Origin: MPNP01 sp965221445
GTDB lineage: Bacteria; Pseudomonadota; Alphaproteobacteria; Rhodobacterales; Rhodobacteraceae
Reading direction: 5' to 3'
Length of the DNA stretch: 64,000 bases
Assembly: GCA_965221445.1 (NCBI GenBank)
Contig: CBDCSF010000013.1
Coordinates: 1,612,001-1,676,000 of the forward strand
In this document: one piece after another, positions 35,266 through 44,284 of the stretch
How positions within the stretch are numbered: position 1 is the stretch's first letter
Layout of the letters: every line of letters begins with the position of its first letter
Notes under the pieces: model-generated
Database searches by the model: none
Told to the model about the DNA's origin: nothing
What the model saw: only the letters and a program-made list of their open reading frames with translations
Made by a program: the position numbers and the translations under genes

Positions 35266-36318
35266 ATGTCTAATTCAATGGTCATATTCGATAATGTTAA
35301 TATCGTCTTCGGTAGTAACCCAAAGGCCGCCCTACCCCTGATGGATAAAGGAGTGGAGCGGGCCGAAATCCAGGAGAAGACAGGTCAGATTCTTGGTGTG
35401 CATAATTGTTCGATTGACATCAAGAAAAGTGAAATATTGGTACTCATGGGTTTGTCCGGGTCAGGCAAATCGACCCTTCTTCGTGCAGCTAATGGTCTAA
35501 ACTCGGTTGTTCGGGGCAAGGTAGAAGTCAATACAGGTAGCAGTATGGTCGATATAGTACAAGCAAGTGAGAAAGAATTGCGTTCCATTCGCCGTGACCA
35601 CATTGCCATGGTCTTTCAGCAATTCGGCCTTCTTCCCTGGCGTACAGTTATTGACAATATAGCTTTTGGACTTGAAGTGTCTGGTATGAAAAAAGAGGAG
35701 CGAAACGAGCTTTCCTACCAACAGCTTGAGTTGGTAAACTTGCAAGACTGGGCCGATCGTAGAGTTCAGGAACTCTCAGGTGGTATGCAACAACGGGTTG
35801 GTTTGGCCCGTGCCTTTGCTACAAACGCTCCAATTCTATTGATGGACGAACCATTCTCGGCACTTGATCCACTTATCCGGAACAAACTTCAAGATGAATT
35901 GCTGGAGTTCCAGAAAAAAGTCGACAGGACAATAATTTTTGTTAGCCATGATCTGGATGAAGCACTTAAAATTGGTTCTCGCATTGCAATAATGGAGGGT
36001 GGCCGCATTGTCCAATGTGCCGAACCTCAGGATATTGTTCTAAAACCTGCAACAACCTATGTGGCTGAGTTTGTTGCACATATGAACCCACTTAACGTTT
36101 TACGTGCAACAGAGATCATGGTAGATTACGATGGAACAGTATCTCCAGATGCCAGAACCACTACGGACACAACACCTCTCAAGGACATCATATCGATGCT
36201 GCTTGAGGAACAGAGTGACATCTTGGTAACCGGAAAGGACGGTCCAGTAGGAAAAATCGATGTTAAAGCCGCATTATCATGCCTGTTGAGATCACAACAG
36301 TCTGAACCTATATCCTAA
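35266..36318 (+). CDS. choV: Choline/betaine ABC transporter ATPase
   Basis: A 350-residue ABC ATPase of the ProV/ChoV group. Walker A is GLSGSGKST, the Q-loop VFQQFGLLPW, the signature LSGGMQQR and Walker B ILLMDEPFSALD with the switch His in VSHDLDEAL. An N-terminal leader of about 45 residues before the ABC core (FGSNPKAALPLMDKGVERAE) is typical of this subfamily. The region after residue 270 is short and lacks tandem CBS domains that could sense ionic strength. It ends the operon; the AAAGGAATC after its stop is a ribosome site for a tiny frame. Confidence 0.93.
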   Translation: MSNSMVIFDNVNIVFGSNPKAALPLMDKGVERAEIQEKTGQILGVHNCSIDIKKSEILVLMGLSGSGKSTLLRAANGLNSVVRGKVEVNTGSSMVDIVQASEKELRSIRRDHIAMVFQQFGLLPWRTVIDNIAFGLEVSGMKKEERNELSYQQLELVNLQDWADRRVQELSGGMQQRVGLARAFATNAPILLMDEPFSALDPLIRNKLQDELLEFQKKVDRTIIFVSHDLDEALKIGSRIAIMEGGRIVQCAEPQDIVLKPATTYVAEFVAHMNPLNVLRATEIMVDYDGTVSPDARTTTDTTPLKDIISMLLEEQSDILVTGKDGPVGKIDVKAALSCLLRSQQSEPIS

Positions 36319-36330
36319 AGGAATCAAAAG

Positions 36331-36390
36331 ATGTTCTTACCAACCAAAACAGGGGAAGATCCAAAAAAAGTTCAAATGCAAAGGCAATAA
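36331..36390 (+). other. 19-codon frame with a good ribosome site after choV
   Basis: AAAGGAATCAAAAG precedes ATG at 36331 and the frame reads MFLPTKTGEDPKKVQMQRQ before TAA at 36390. It may be the start of a fifth operon gene that was lost when the convergent regulator gene came to lie here; its end overlaps that gene. No family can be assigned to 19 residues. Confidence 0.3.
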
Positions 36391-37133
36391 CCCCCGTCCT
36401 GAAAGACAAGAGTTTTGGGGGATCTGGGCTTTTCCCTGAGTTTCCTTCTTAAATCAGTTATATGCTGAACTATAGTCTGTGTTTCGACCGTATCCTTGTT
36501 CTTCCAAATTTCCTGATTGAGTTCCTCGACTGTCTTGACCCTCCCATGTGCAAAATACAAGTTCTGTAATAGCAGTGACTCTCTTCGTGTAAGTTTCTCC
36601 TTTTTCATATCCATATGAACAAGTTCTTGAGTGTCGGGGTGGAAAATTATTCCAGCGATATTCAGGGGGGCTTTCCCTGAAAGTTCGTAATCCATCAATT
36701 GTTTCTCAATACGTACCCGTAATACTGAATAACCTTTGGTTTTGGGTACATATTCATTCACTTCCTGATAATTCATCAAAAACTTCTCTTCATCCGAAGC
36801 CGATGTTGCAGTCCCAGTGTTTATGATTATGGGACATGTGATCCCCATCTCCCTAGCCTTAAGGGCTGTATCCAATCCCAATTCCTCAGGTCGCAAACCA
36901 GGTGATGATGGAATTTGATTGTCAAGAGTAATTAATCCCAACTCTGACCCTTTTTCTTGCAAACATTGGAGTGCCGCTTTGACGTTTTTGGCTTGCAGTA
37001 CTTCCGTGAAAGCAAATTTCTCGAAATTATTTGGACTCAATAATAAATCCACAAGGGCGTTGAGTTGGATGGGGTCATCCTCAATAACCAACGCCTTTAC
37101 CGGAGTTTTAAATTTGAAATTACCGTTCGCCAA
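36372..37133 (-). CDS. Orphan OmpR-type response regulator, paralogue 1
   Basis: A 253-residue protein: receiver (about 10-140) plus OmpR winged helix (about 155-250). The receiver has the acidic pair VIEDDP, the acceptor Asp in LITLDNQIPSSPG, the Thr/Ser in INTGTAT and the Lys in YVPKTKGY, so phosphorylation is possible. The segment after the Asp, DN-x-IP-x-SPG, replaces the usual M-P-x-x-D-G and is shared with the neighbour. The winged helix shows KLTRRESLLLQNLYF and VQHITDLRRKL. The only start is a TTG at 37133, with a stop (TAG) a few codons upstream. No histidine kinase gene is near. Confidence 0.78.
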   Translation of the reverse strand: MANGNFKFKTPVKALVIEDDPIQLNALVDLLLSPNNFEKFAFTEVLQAKNVKAALQCLQEKGSELGLITLDNQIPSSPGLRPEELGLDTALKAREMGITCPIIINTGTATSASDEEKFLMNYQEVNEYVPKTKGYSVLRVRIEKQLMDYELSGKAPLNIAGIIFHPDTQELVHMDMKKEKLTRRESLLLQNLYFAHGRVKTVEELNQEIWKNKDTVETQTIVQHITDLRRKLREKPRSPKTLVFQDGGYCLCI

Positions 37134-37219
37134 TTCAAAAGCTCTTTTTAAACCAAACTACCTTCTCAACGGTCAATATTATATGACCAGAGGTAAAATG
37201 GTAAAATATAACAAGCTTT

Positions 37220-37972
37220 TTAAGTTGGATAGGGATTTAGTCGATACCCTTTCTTACCAACCGTTTGGAGGATTTTGGGGGATCGTCTGTCATTCTCCTT
37301 TTCCAATAACTCTCTAAGGCGATAGACATGCGTTTGGGGTGTATGAGTTTCAGCATACCCGCTGTAATTCCAAACATTTTCCTGCAGTTCTCCAAGAGAA
37401 GCTGGTTTTCCTCTTTTTTTGTAAAGGTAAAAAAGGAGATCAGACAGTTTACCAGCCAGAGATACACTTCTACCACCTTCAATCGGCTCCAGAATACCTT
37501 TGCCTGGTGAAAAATACCACTTGCCGATTTTCAACTTGGCTTCAAGAGAACTTTCATAGGATTTAAGAAGAGAGTGCAATCTTGCTCCCAATAAATCGAA
37601 ACCCGCTGATTTTGATACATAATCTGTTAATGGATCTCCGACAATATCGGCTTCCAGATTACCCTTTGGAGCTGTTGTCTGTCCCGTAAGCATCAATATT
37701 GGGTACTTAAAGTTGTTACTACGAAGCTCATTGATGAATTCTGCACCCCTAAAACTTGGATTTAGACCCGGGGAGGCAGGAATTTTATTATCCATGAGTA
37801 CAAATTCAATTTGTTCCTCGGTTAATATTTTCTTTGCTCCAGATTCAGTACCGGTATCAAAGACTGGTTGAAATTCGAAATCGGGCAACTTCAGTCGCTT
37901 CAGCCAATTTACCAAACTCCTTCTTTGCTCTACCTCATCTTCCAATACCAACAAAGGAATTTTTGTCTTCAT
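37220..37972 (-). CDS. Orphan OmpR-type response regulator, paralogue 2
   Basis: The ATG at 37972 with AAGGAG seven bases before it gives 250 residues; a longer frame to 38005 lacks such a site. The receiver has VLEDEVEQ, the acceptor Asp in FVLMDNKIPASPG, Thr in LMLTGQTT and Lys in YVSKSAGF. The C-terminal winged helix has SLAGKLSDLLFYLYKKRGKP and THVYRLRELLEKE. It is a clear paralogue of the gene 87 bases downstream and shares the DN-x-IP-x-SPG loop, which points to a tandem duplication and a special receiver group. Partner kinase and target genes are unknown. Confidence 0.8.
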   Translation of the reverse strand: MKTKIPLLVLEDEVEQRRSLVNWLKRLKLPDFEFQPVFDTGTESGAKKILTEEQIEFVLMDNKIPASPGLNPSFRGAEFINELRSNNFKYPILMLTGQTTAPKGNLEADIVGDPLTDYVSKSAGFDLLGARLHSLLKSYESSLEAKLKIGKWYFSPGKGILEPIEGGRSVSLAGKLSDLLFYLYKKRGKPASLGELQENVWNYSGYAETHTPQTHVYRLRELLEKENDRRSPKILQTVGKKGYRLNPYPT

Positions 37973-38258
37973 CTTTTTTCTCCTTAATCTGCCAATATCA
38001 GCCAAATCCTGGGGCCATGACTTTGGTAATGAATCATCTATTTCGTTTTGCTCAGGCGATCAATTAAAATTATCTTGATTCAAAATTTTGTAATGGAGAA
38101 TGATTAAATTTGGAAGGTAAATCTGGAAATTGGGTTTTCAGAATGTATATCTTCAGTTATTGTATCACCGGCAGTCAAAATTTAACGACTTGTGTTGTTA
38201 ATTTAACGAAGGATTTATCCCTTCCTCACCTTTTTGAATTGGTAATTTGTACTTGGAT

Positions 38259-38621
38259 ATGAAAAAGAAATTAGACTATTCGGATGTGGATTACGTCATT
38301 TGTGCCGAGGCGAAGTTTTCCATTGGTCAGGTGGTTAAACACAGAAGATTTCCCTTCCGAGGAGTTATATTCGACATTGATCCTGAGTTTGCCAACACGG
38401 AAGAATGGTGGCAGTCGATCCCGGAAAATATCCGCCCCAAGAAAGAACAACCCTATTATTCACTCCTCGCTGAAAATGAGGAGACATATTACATTGCCTA
38501 TGTTTCAGAGCAAAACCTCATCATTGATAAAACGGGGAAGCCTATAGGTCACCCTGGAGTTGAGTCCCTGTTTGGCGATTTGAATAATGGCAGATATGAA
38601 CTGGGTTTCACCCTGAACTAG
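38259..38621 (+). CDS. hspQ: Heat shock protein HspQ
   Basis: A 120-residue protein of the HspQ/YccV family. The conserved core is KFSIGQVVKHRRFPFRGVIF, then DIDPEFANTEEWW and KKEQPYYSLLAENEE, with YVSEQNL and PIGHP further on. HspQ is a small hemimethylated-DNA-binding-like protein that acts as specificity enhancer of the Lon protease. The ATG at 38259 is preferred to a TTG at 38247. The region 38000-38258 is AT-rich and carries its promoter; no heat-shock consensus was found by eye. Confidence 0.92.
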   Translation: MKKKLDYSDVDYVICAEAKFSIGQVVKHRRFPFRGVIFDIDPEFANTEEWWQSIPENIRPKKEQPYYSLLAENEETYYIAYVSEQNLIIDKTGKPIGHPGVESLFGDLNNGRYELGFTLN

Positions 38622-38666
38622 CTTTCGGATTTAGATACTTCTCTATATTTAATCCATTTTGCAGTA

Positions 38667-40247
38667 CTAATATCCTGTAGCACAACCATCTTTTCTAGGA
38701 TCCGAAGCTCCCATCAGAAAACCATTTTCATGATCAATCAGAATTGCCTGTCCTCCCCCATGAGGAGAAGAAGGAGTTTTCACCTGATGTCCAAGTTCGC
38801 TTAATGCCTGCATCGTTGCCTTGGAATAACCTCTTTCCAACAAGGTAATGTTATCTTCAAAAAAACTTCTTGGTCCATCAAGGGCTGCTTGTGGATCAAG
38901 ATCATAATCTATCATATTGCTTATAAATCTTGCATGACCCACGGCTTGGTATTGTCCTCCCATTACACCAAAGGGCATAATCACCTTACCGTCCTTTTTT
39001 AACATGGCCGGTATGATGGTGTGCATGGGTCTTTTATTTGGACCTATTTCATTTGGATGTCCTTCGGTCAAATTAAATCCTGCGCCACGATTATGAAGAA
39101 GAATTCCAAATTTCCTGGAAGCAATACCCGAACCAAAACTATGGAAGATTGAGTAAATCAGTGATACAGCCATTCGGTCGGAATCAACTACGGTAATATA
39201 AATCGTGTCCTTGTGGATGGCTTCCGTAATTTTTTGAATATCTGAATTGACCTCCTTCATACTGATCTTGCTTGCCAGCAAATCAGCTGTTTCCTGGGAC
39301 AACAGGTGATCTAGGCGAGACATGTGATCAGGGTCAGAGACAAACCTGTTTCTGGCATCCATAGCAAGTTTAGCTGCTTCTATTTCGATGTGGGTTCTTT
39401 CGGGTCCAAAAGGGTCCAGTTTCTTTAGATCAAAATTCTTGAGGATATTCAGTAGTAGCAAGGCCATGGCTCCTTGACCGTTCGGTGGGTGCTCAATAAC
39501 CTCATAACCTTTATAAGAACTGGAAATAACCTGCGAATATTCGGAAGTGTAATTGGCAAAATCATCCAAGGTATGAACCCCTCCCCATGACCTCAAACTT
39601 TTGGTCATGTCCTGGGCAACTTCTCCTTCATAAAATCCCTTTCGACCTTCCCGGGCTATTTTTCTCAGTACCGAAGCCTGAGTTGGAGCCCTGAATAATG
39701 TTCCTACAGATGGAGCTTTGCCACCAGGCAAATAGAATTTCCTTGCCTTTCCTCGGAGTACACTCTGTTTTTCATTCCAATCGAACCATACCCTGGGAGA
39801 AACTGGAATACCCTCGAGAGCATAACTGATGGCTGGTCTGAGAACCTTGGCCAAACCCATCCTACCATAATCTTCCTCAAGCCGGCAAAAGGCATCCACT
39901 GCACCTGGAATGGTGATCGATTCTGGTTGGTACTCATCAAGACTATCTTTTCCACCCTTTCTCAATGCGTTTGGGTCGATTGCAGCGGGGGCTCTGCCTG
40001 AACCATTAAGAGAAATAATTTTTTCTTCGCTTGGCAATTTAACCAAGGCAAAACAATCTCCGCCCAAACCCGTGGATTGAGGTTCACACAATCCGATTAG
40101 AACTGCACCTGCTATCGCCGCATCAACGGCATTGCCTCCTTCCTCCAGAATTCGTACTGCTGTTCTGGCCGCAAGGGGATGCGAAGTCGCACACATACCG
40201 TTTGCCGTCAATACCGGGGACCTCCCGGGAAGTTGGAAATCTCGCAT
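38667..40247 (-). CDS. Gamma-glutamyltransferase family protein
   Basis: A 526-residue Ntn-type hydrolase precursor. Family blocks are the N-terminal MCATSHPLAARTAVRILEEG, GGNAVDAAIA and STGLGGDCFALV, and the cleavage/nucleophile region KDTIYITVVDSDRMAVSLI, where the Thr of DTIY aligns with the nucleophile; later FGSGI, GFNL and MHTIIPAM-like segments match. The second Thr of the usual TTH is Ile here. Such enzymes cleave gamma-glutamyl bonds of glutathione and related amides. No signal peptide is visible, so it is a cytoplasmic type, common in alphaproteobacteria. The start ATG is 24 bases downstream of the stop of the transporter gene on the same strand. Confidence 0.88.
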   Translation of the reverse strand: MRDFQLPGRSPVLTANGMCATSHPLAARTAVRILEEGGNAVDAAIAGAVLIGLCEPQSTGLGGDCFALVKLPSEEKIISLNGSGRAPAAIDPNALRKGGKDSLDEYQPESITIPGAVDAFCRLEEDYGRMGLAKVLRPAISYALEGIPVSPRVWFDWNEKQSVLRGKARKFYLPGGKAPSVGTLFRAPTQASVLRKIAREGRKGFYEGEVAQDMTKSLRSWGGVHTLDDFANYTSEYSQVISSSYKGYEVIEHPPNGQGAMALLLLNILKNFDLKKLDPFGPERTHIEIEAAKLAMDARNRFVSDPDHMSRLDHLLSQETADLLASKISMKEVNSDIQKITEAIHKDTIYITVVDSDRMAVSLIYSIFHSFGSGIASRKFGILLHNRGAGFNLTEGHPNEIGPNKRPMHTIIPAMLKKDGKVIMPFGVMGGQYQAVGHARFISNMIDYDLDPQAALDGPRSFFEDNITLLERGYSKATMQALSELGHQVKTPSSPHGGGQAILIDHENGFLMGASDPRKDGCATGY

Positions 40248-40271
40248 AGTACTCCTACAAATATTGATATC

Positions 40272-41522
40272 TCATGCCTGACCCGGGTTGATTCTTAGTG
40301 AAGAAAACCATGAAAGCAAAGCCATAAATCCCGCCGTAAACAGACACAATGTTATACCACCAAGCTGATAACTCAAACCGGAAAGTAATGTGCCGATCAA
40401 TCTTCCTCCTGAATTTGCCATGTAGTAATAACCAACATCCAAAGTTACTCTGGATGTTTGGGAAAATGCCAATATCAAAAAAGAATGTATGGATGAGTTT
40501 ACGGCAAAGATAAATCCAAATACAAAAAAACAAATCAGCATGGTTGCTGGAACCCAGTTGAACCCCATTTGTTCAAAAAACGTTATGCAGCCAAGAATAA
40601 GAAGGATTGCTGGTATACCTCTTCCCCAATTCTTTAAGTACTGTACAAGGGTGAGTGTTGGCAAGTTATCATATTTCAGAAAATTGGGAGAAAGTGCTTG
40701 AATCAAACCATACACAACAATCCAGACACCAGTAAATATACCCACATACAGACAAGCTCTCATATCACCGGCTACTGAACCATCTGATACAACCTCAAAC
40801 AAATAAATCGGGACCCCGACGACAAACCATACATCCCTTGCACCAAATAAAAACATTCTTGCTAAAGCAAGCCTGTTTACATTCTGGTTTTTAGAGAAAA
40901 CTTCGCGTAATCTAATCCCCTTTTCTCCCGTGGGCAGGTTTGGAACCCTAACAATAAAGACGCCTGTGGTGACTACAGCCAAGAGAACTGCAATCAATAT
41001 CAAGGAGTTGGAGAAACCCAATGCACCCAGCAGAATTGCTCCAGCAAGAAATCCTAGCCCCTTGATGAAATTCTTGGATCCGGTTAATCTTGCCGTCCAT
41101 TTGAACAAGGCTCCTTCCTGATTGTCAGTTATTATCTTGACGGAACTCTTTGAACTGTTTTTAGTCAAATCCTTGGCTGCACCAGACATGCCTTGTAATA
41201 CCATGATGAATACCAGAGATGCCGGAATTGACCATTCGGGGTTCATCTGGGCCAGAATGGAAAGAGCAATGATTTGAATGATCATGCCTCCATACAAGGT
41301 CCGGGCCATGCCAAATTTTGCCCCGAGCCACCCTGAATAGAGGTTGGTAACCATACTAACGAACTCATACATCAGGAATATCATGGCTAATTGCAGGGGA
41401 GTGAAATCCAAGGTGTGAAAATGAAGCAGAAGCAACATTCTCAGTACACCATCCGTGAACATGAAGGTGCAGTATGCCACTGAGACAGCAGCATAAGTAT
41501 GAAGTCGGTTAATTTCAGTCAA
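40272..41522 (-). CDS. ArsJ-like MFS exporter
   Basis: A 416-residue major-facilitator protein with about twelve helices. It resembles ArsJ, the organoarsenical exporter: TDGVLRMLLLLHFHTLDFTP, YEFVSMVTNLYSGWLGAKFG, GMSGAAKDLTKNSSKSSVK and LFLFGARDVWFVVGVPIYLF all occur in ArsJ proteins as I remember them. ArsJ exports 1-arseno-3-phosphoglycerate made by a partner glyceraldehyde-3-phosphate dehydrogenase, but no gapdh or arsR gene lies here. The same fold could serve another phosphate-like cargo. It is the first gene of a unit with the gamma-glutamyltransferase gene. Confidence 0.78.
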   Translation of the reverse strand: MTEINRLHTYAAVSVAYCTFMFTDGVLRMLLLLHFHTLDFTPLQLAMIFLMYEFVSMVTNLYSGWLGAKFGMARTLYGGMIIQIIALSILAQMNPEWSIPASLVFIMVLQGMSGAAKDLTKNSSKSSVKIITDNQEGALFKWTARLTGSKNFIKGLGFLAGAILLGALGFSNSLILIAVLLAVVTTGVFIVRVPNLPTGEKGIRLREVFSKNQNVNRLALARMFLFGARDVWFVVGVPIYLFEVVSDGSVAGDMRACLYVGIFTGVWIVVYGLIQALSPNFLKYDNLPTLTLVQYLKNWGRGIPAILLILGCITFFEQMGFNWVPATMLICFFVFGFIFAVNSSIHSFLILAFSQTSRVTLDVGYYYMANSGGRLIGTLLSGLSYQLGGITLCLFTAGFMALLSWFSSLRINPGQA

Positions 41523-41751
41523 ATTCCTGGTTCCTACATTTGGAAACTCAACTCGTTGTCTTTCCGGGATATAATCAAAAAATTAATCATTATCCAAACC
41601 AAAATTCCAATGTAAAGTAAAGTAGGCAAGATTTTCTGACATATTCAGTTTTTCAACAATTACTGCCCTGGGGGAATAAGAAACTGGTTGCAAAATGACT
41701 CGAATTCACCTGAATATTGTGGATGAATAAAAATATTGAATTGACAAATTG

Positions 41752-42114
41752 ATGCCGGTTTACAATTTAGCAGAATACAGAAAGAAAAATCCCACCGAAC
41801 TACAGCCATCTCTTCCAGTTGTCAGCTTTAATCGCCTTGAACTAGGGATTATAATGTCTCTTTACGGGAGAATGGTTGCCGCAGGTATTTGGCGAGATTA
41901 TGGTATTTCCCACCTTAGGGAGGTTGCGATTTTTTCGATTTTCAGGAGAACTGCCGACTTCCCACTTTACAGAATTGAAAAACATCCTGGTCAACAATCA
42001 AGGAATTCCATGTACATGGTCAAAGCCACGGATGGACAGGTATTGAAAAGGGGAAATGAACTGAAAAAGGTTATCAGAGTACTTGATAAAAGAAATCTCA
42101 AACTGGTTGGGTAA
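41752..42114 (+). CDS. DUF2794 family protein
   Basis: A 120-residue protein (ATG at 41752) with VVSFNRLELGIIMSLYGRMV, AAGIWRDYGISHLREVAIFS and RIEKHPGQQSRNSMYMVKA. These are typical of DUF2794, a small alphaproteobacterial family without known function. The last 52 bases of the gene are part of the 122-bp direct repeat made by the adjacent insertion element, so the gene survived the insertion with an intact 3' end. In the ancestral chromosome its stop would have overlapped the 3' end of the C40 peptidase gene. Confidence 0.87.
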   Translation: MPVYNLAEYRKKNPTELQPSLPVVSFNRLELGIIMSLYGRMVAAGIWRDYGISHLREVAIFSIFRRTADFPLYRIEKHPGQQSRNSMYMVKATDGQVLKRGNELKKVIRVLDKRNLKLVG

Positions 42115-42184
42115 GCCTTTTCAAACCTAGAAAGGAATTCGATTCCGTGGTTTCAATCCTGGTTAAAACCTTATCCAGGGGCTC
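42063..42184 (+). repeat. 122-bp direct repeat, left copy (target duplication)
   Basis: Bases 42063-42184 are identical to 44285-44406 at every position that I compared. The left copy ends exactly where the element's terminal sequence TTGACTTCCGACATTT begins. It contains the end of DUF2794 and a dead copy of the last 29 codons of the C40 peptidase gene. Confidence 0.92.
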
Positions 42185-44284
42185 TTGACTTCCGACATTT
42201 TTGAGCGGAAACTCCCTTGATATGGGGATACGTCTCTCAAAAAAGGGCACAACATTTCCCTTTTCCCTCACCCCAATTCAAGTGTGCCATGTCTCAATAT
42301 CCTGCCGATCGCCTCTCCTCTTCAAATCAACAATTCAGGCCGCAACATCAAACCGGACATCGCCACCAGATGCCTTCCCCTCAGAGATCATAAACGGAAC
42401 ACGGTTCCACTCCAGACCAACAACCTGACAAATCTTGCGACCATCCTGACAAAGACGGCCCGGAACACCATAAAGACCACCTCTCCCGGTATCGTGCAGA
42501 ATACTGATCTGCATCCGGTGGAGAGCATCCTGGATCCGTCTCGGACTCATCCGATGACCACGCACCATCAAGCCATAACGAAGATGCTGGAGACAACAAA
42601 AGGCCATATAACAAATCGCCAAATGAGACCGAACACGGTGCTCTTTCCAGTGAAAGACAGGACGGATCCTCAGATCATGCTTGTTGGCCCTGAAGCAGGC
42701 TTCAATCTCGGCCAGTTGGCGGTATTGGATAATCAGGTCCCGGGGGTCCTGGTTCTGACAGTTCCAGGTAATGATCCCACGCAACCCGTCCCATGCAGAC
42801 ATCCGGGCAATCTTCTCCTCGCTGATCCTGACCTGACCATTCGGAAAGTCCAGATATTTCGCCTTGCCACCACTCGCCAGTGATGCCGGTTGCTTGCTCT
42901 TGGCAAGCTGTCTGGCCATTTTGGCCACCTTTTCCTCACGCAGGTGACGGTCCTTCCTGGCCCGCTTTTCAGAATAGGTCATAATCAATTGACGATACCC
43001 ATCCTTCCTGATCGGGGTCCCCCTCTCATCCATCGTGACCTTCGTCTTCTTCCGGATCATGACACTCTTGTTCCTGGCAATGGTTATGGAACGATACGTC
43101 GCAATCGTCTCGGAACACTCCGTCCGTCCCCAGGAACGATACCTCTCCGATTTGAGAACCTCTTCCGTCAGAGCAGACGGCAACTTCTTGATACAGGCTC
43201 CCAAAACATAGGGAACCCCACGTTCCTGTAAGGCCTTCTCATTATCCTTGTTGATCATCGCTGCATCCGCAACAATCGTAAACTCGACCTCAGGATAACG
43301 CTCCTTCAACCCATCCACAGCTTGCAGAAGAGTGTGACCTTCATGACTGTTACCGGGAAACACTTCATACCCAACCGGTAGACCCTCCGGGGTAATCAAC
43401 AGGGCCAACATAACCTGAACACGGTGATGCTTGCCATCCTTGCTGAACCCCTTCCGACGCAACCCATCCTCCACTTCACTAGCAAAGGACAGGGTTGTGG
43501 TATCATAAAAGAGGGCGGTAATCGGTTCCGGTAATAGCGTTTGGGCAGCTTTCATCGAACGGGAACAGATCTTTTCTATCTTCTCCTCATCAAGATAATT
43601 CATACTCCGGTAGACCGAATCAAGATTGAGCGAAACCGCACTCTGATCAAACAGCGACTTCACGGTTGCTCTCTTTGAGAGAGGTTGGGCAATCCGGGCC
43701 ATCACCAGTTCCTTGATCATCCGGTTGCCACCCGTGCGACCAGGACCACCGACATGTGACCACCCCAGGGAACGATAAAGCTCGCCAAAGATATCACGGA
43801 CACCGACATGGGCCCGACCTTCTTCCCGGCATTTACCCAGCTTGACATGATCGGGGACCGGGTTCTCCTTGGCTTGGCGGGACTTCATTGACAGCTCGTC
43901 GTATTCCTTGAGATCAAAAAGGGTATTTTGACAGCCCCGGGACTGATCTTTGAGATCAGTGATGATGGCTTGGGCAACGCCCATGAACTGAGCCAGTTCG
44001 TTATCGTTATGGGCCGTACCGACGTGGCGCACGATTTTTTGTCTGACTTTGTCGCCCTCTCTGATCCCTTTGGCCAGTTGGATCTTGATGGTGTTGTTGG
44101 GCATTTTCTTTTTTCGAATGAACATGGGGGTAATGTTGTGTATTGTGGTTCTGATTACAAGGGTTTTGGGCAAATATATATTTCTATTAATATATACCGA
44201 GGGCACAACATTAATTTTGCCAAAACAAACCCCCATGATTAGGGGAGTTGAAACTTCAAAATCAGGCTAAATGTCTGAAGTCAA
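42185..44284 (-). mobile_element. IS1634-family insertion sequence, intact
   Basis: The 2100-base element is bounded by inverted ends TTGACTTCCGACATTT (left) and, in reverse, TTGACTTCAGACATTT (right), 15 of 16 identical. It carries one transposase gene on the minus strand and is GC-richer than the surrounding genes. It is flanked by a perfect 122-bp direct repeat. IS1634-type elements are known for long target duplications of variable length. Perfect repeats suggest a recent insertion. Confidence 0.9.
42335..44104 (-). CDS. IS1634-family transposase
   Basis: From the ATG at 44104 the DDE transposase of the IS4 group has 589 residues; upstream starts at 44125 or 44236 are possible. It starts with the beta-rich IKIQLAKGIREGDKVRQKIV and contains DDE blocks: first Asp in ITALFYDTTTLSFAS, second in EFTIVADAAMINKDN, and Glu in YRQLAEIEACFRANKHDLR (the Y-R-x-x-x-x-I-E-x-x-F-R-x-x-K signature). 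No stop or frameshift interrupts the frame, so it may be active. Its codon use and GC content differ from the neighbouring chromosomal genes. Confidence 0.9.
   Translation of the reverse strand: MPNNTIKIQLAKGIREGDKVRQKIVRHVGTAHNDNELAQFMGVAQAIITDLKDQSRGCQNTLFDLKEYDELSMKSRQAKENPVPDHVKLGKCREEGRAHVGVRDIFGELYRSLGWSHVGGPGRTGGNRMIKELVMARIAQPLSKRATVKSLFDQSAVSLNLDSVYRSMNYLDEEKIEKICSRSMKAAQTLLPEPITALFYDTTTLSFASEVEDGLRRKGFSKDGKHHRVQVMLALLITPEGLPVGYEVFPGNSHEGHTLLQAVDGLKERYPEVEFTIVADAAMINKDNEKALQERGVPYVLGACIKKLPSALTEEVLKSERYRSWGRTECSETIATYRSITIARNKSVMIRKKTKVTMDERGTPIRKDGYRQLIMTYSEKRARKDRHLREEKVAKMARQLAKSKQPASLASGGKAKYLDFPNGQVRISEEKIARMSAWDGLRGIITWNCQNQDPRDLIIQYRQLAEIEACFRANKHDLRIRPVFHWKEHRVRSHLAICYMAFCCLQHLRYGLMVRGHRMSPRRIQDALHRMQISILHDTGRGGLYGVPGRLCQDGRKICQVVGLEWNRVPFMISEGKASGGDVRFDVAA

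Noticed and set aside
42284..42883. 199-codon plus-strand frame inside the IS1634 transposase gene
   Set aside because: Antisense shadow of the transposase; the transposase frame has intact DDE motifs and explains the region.
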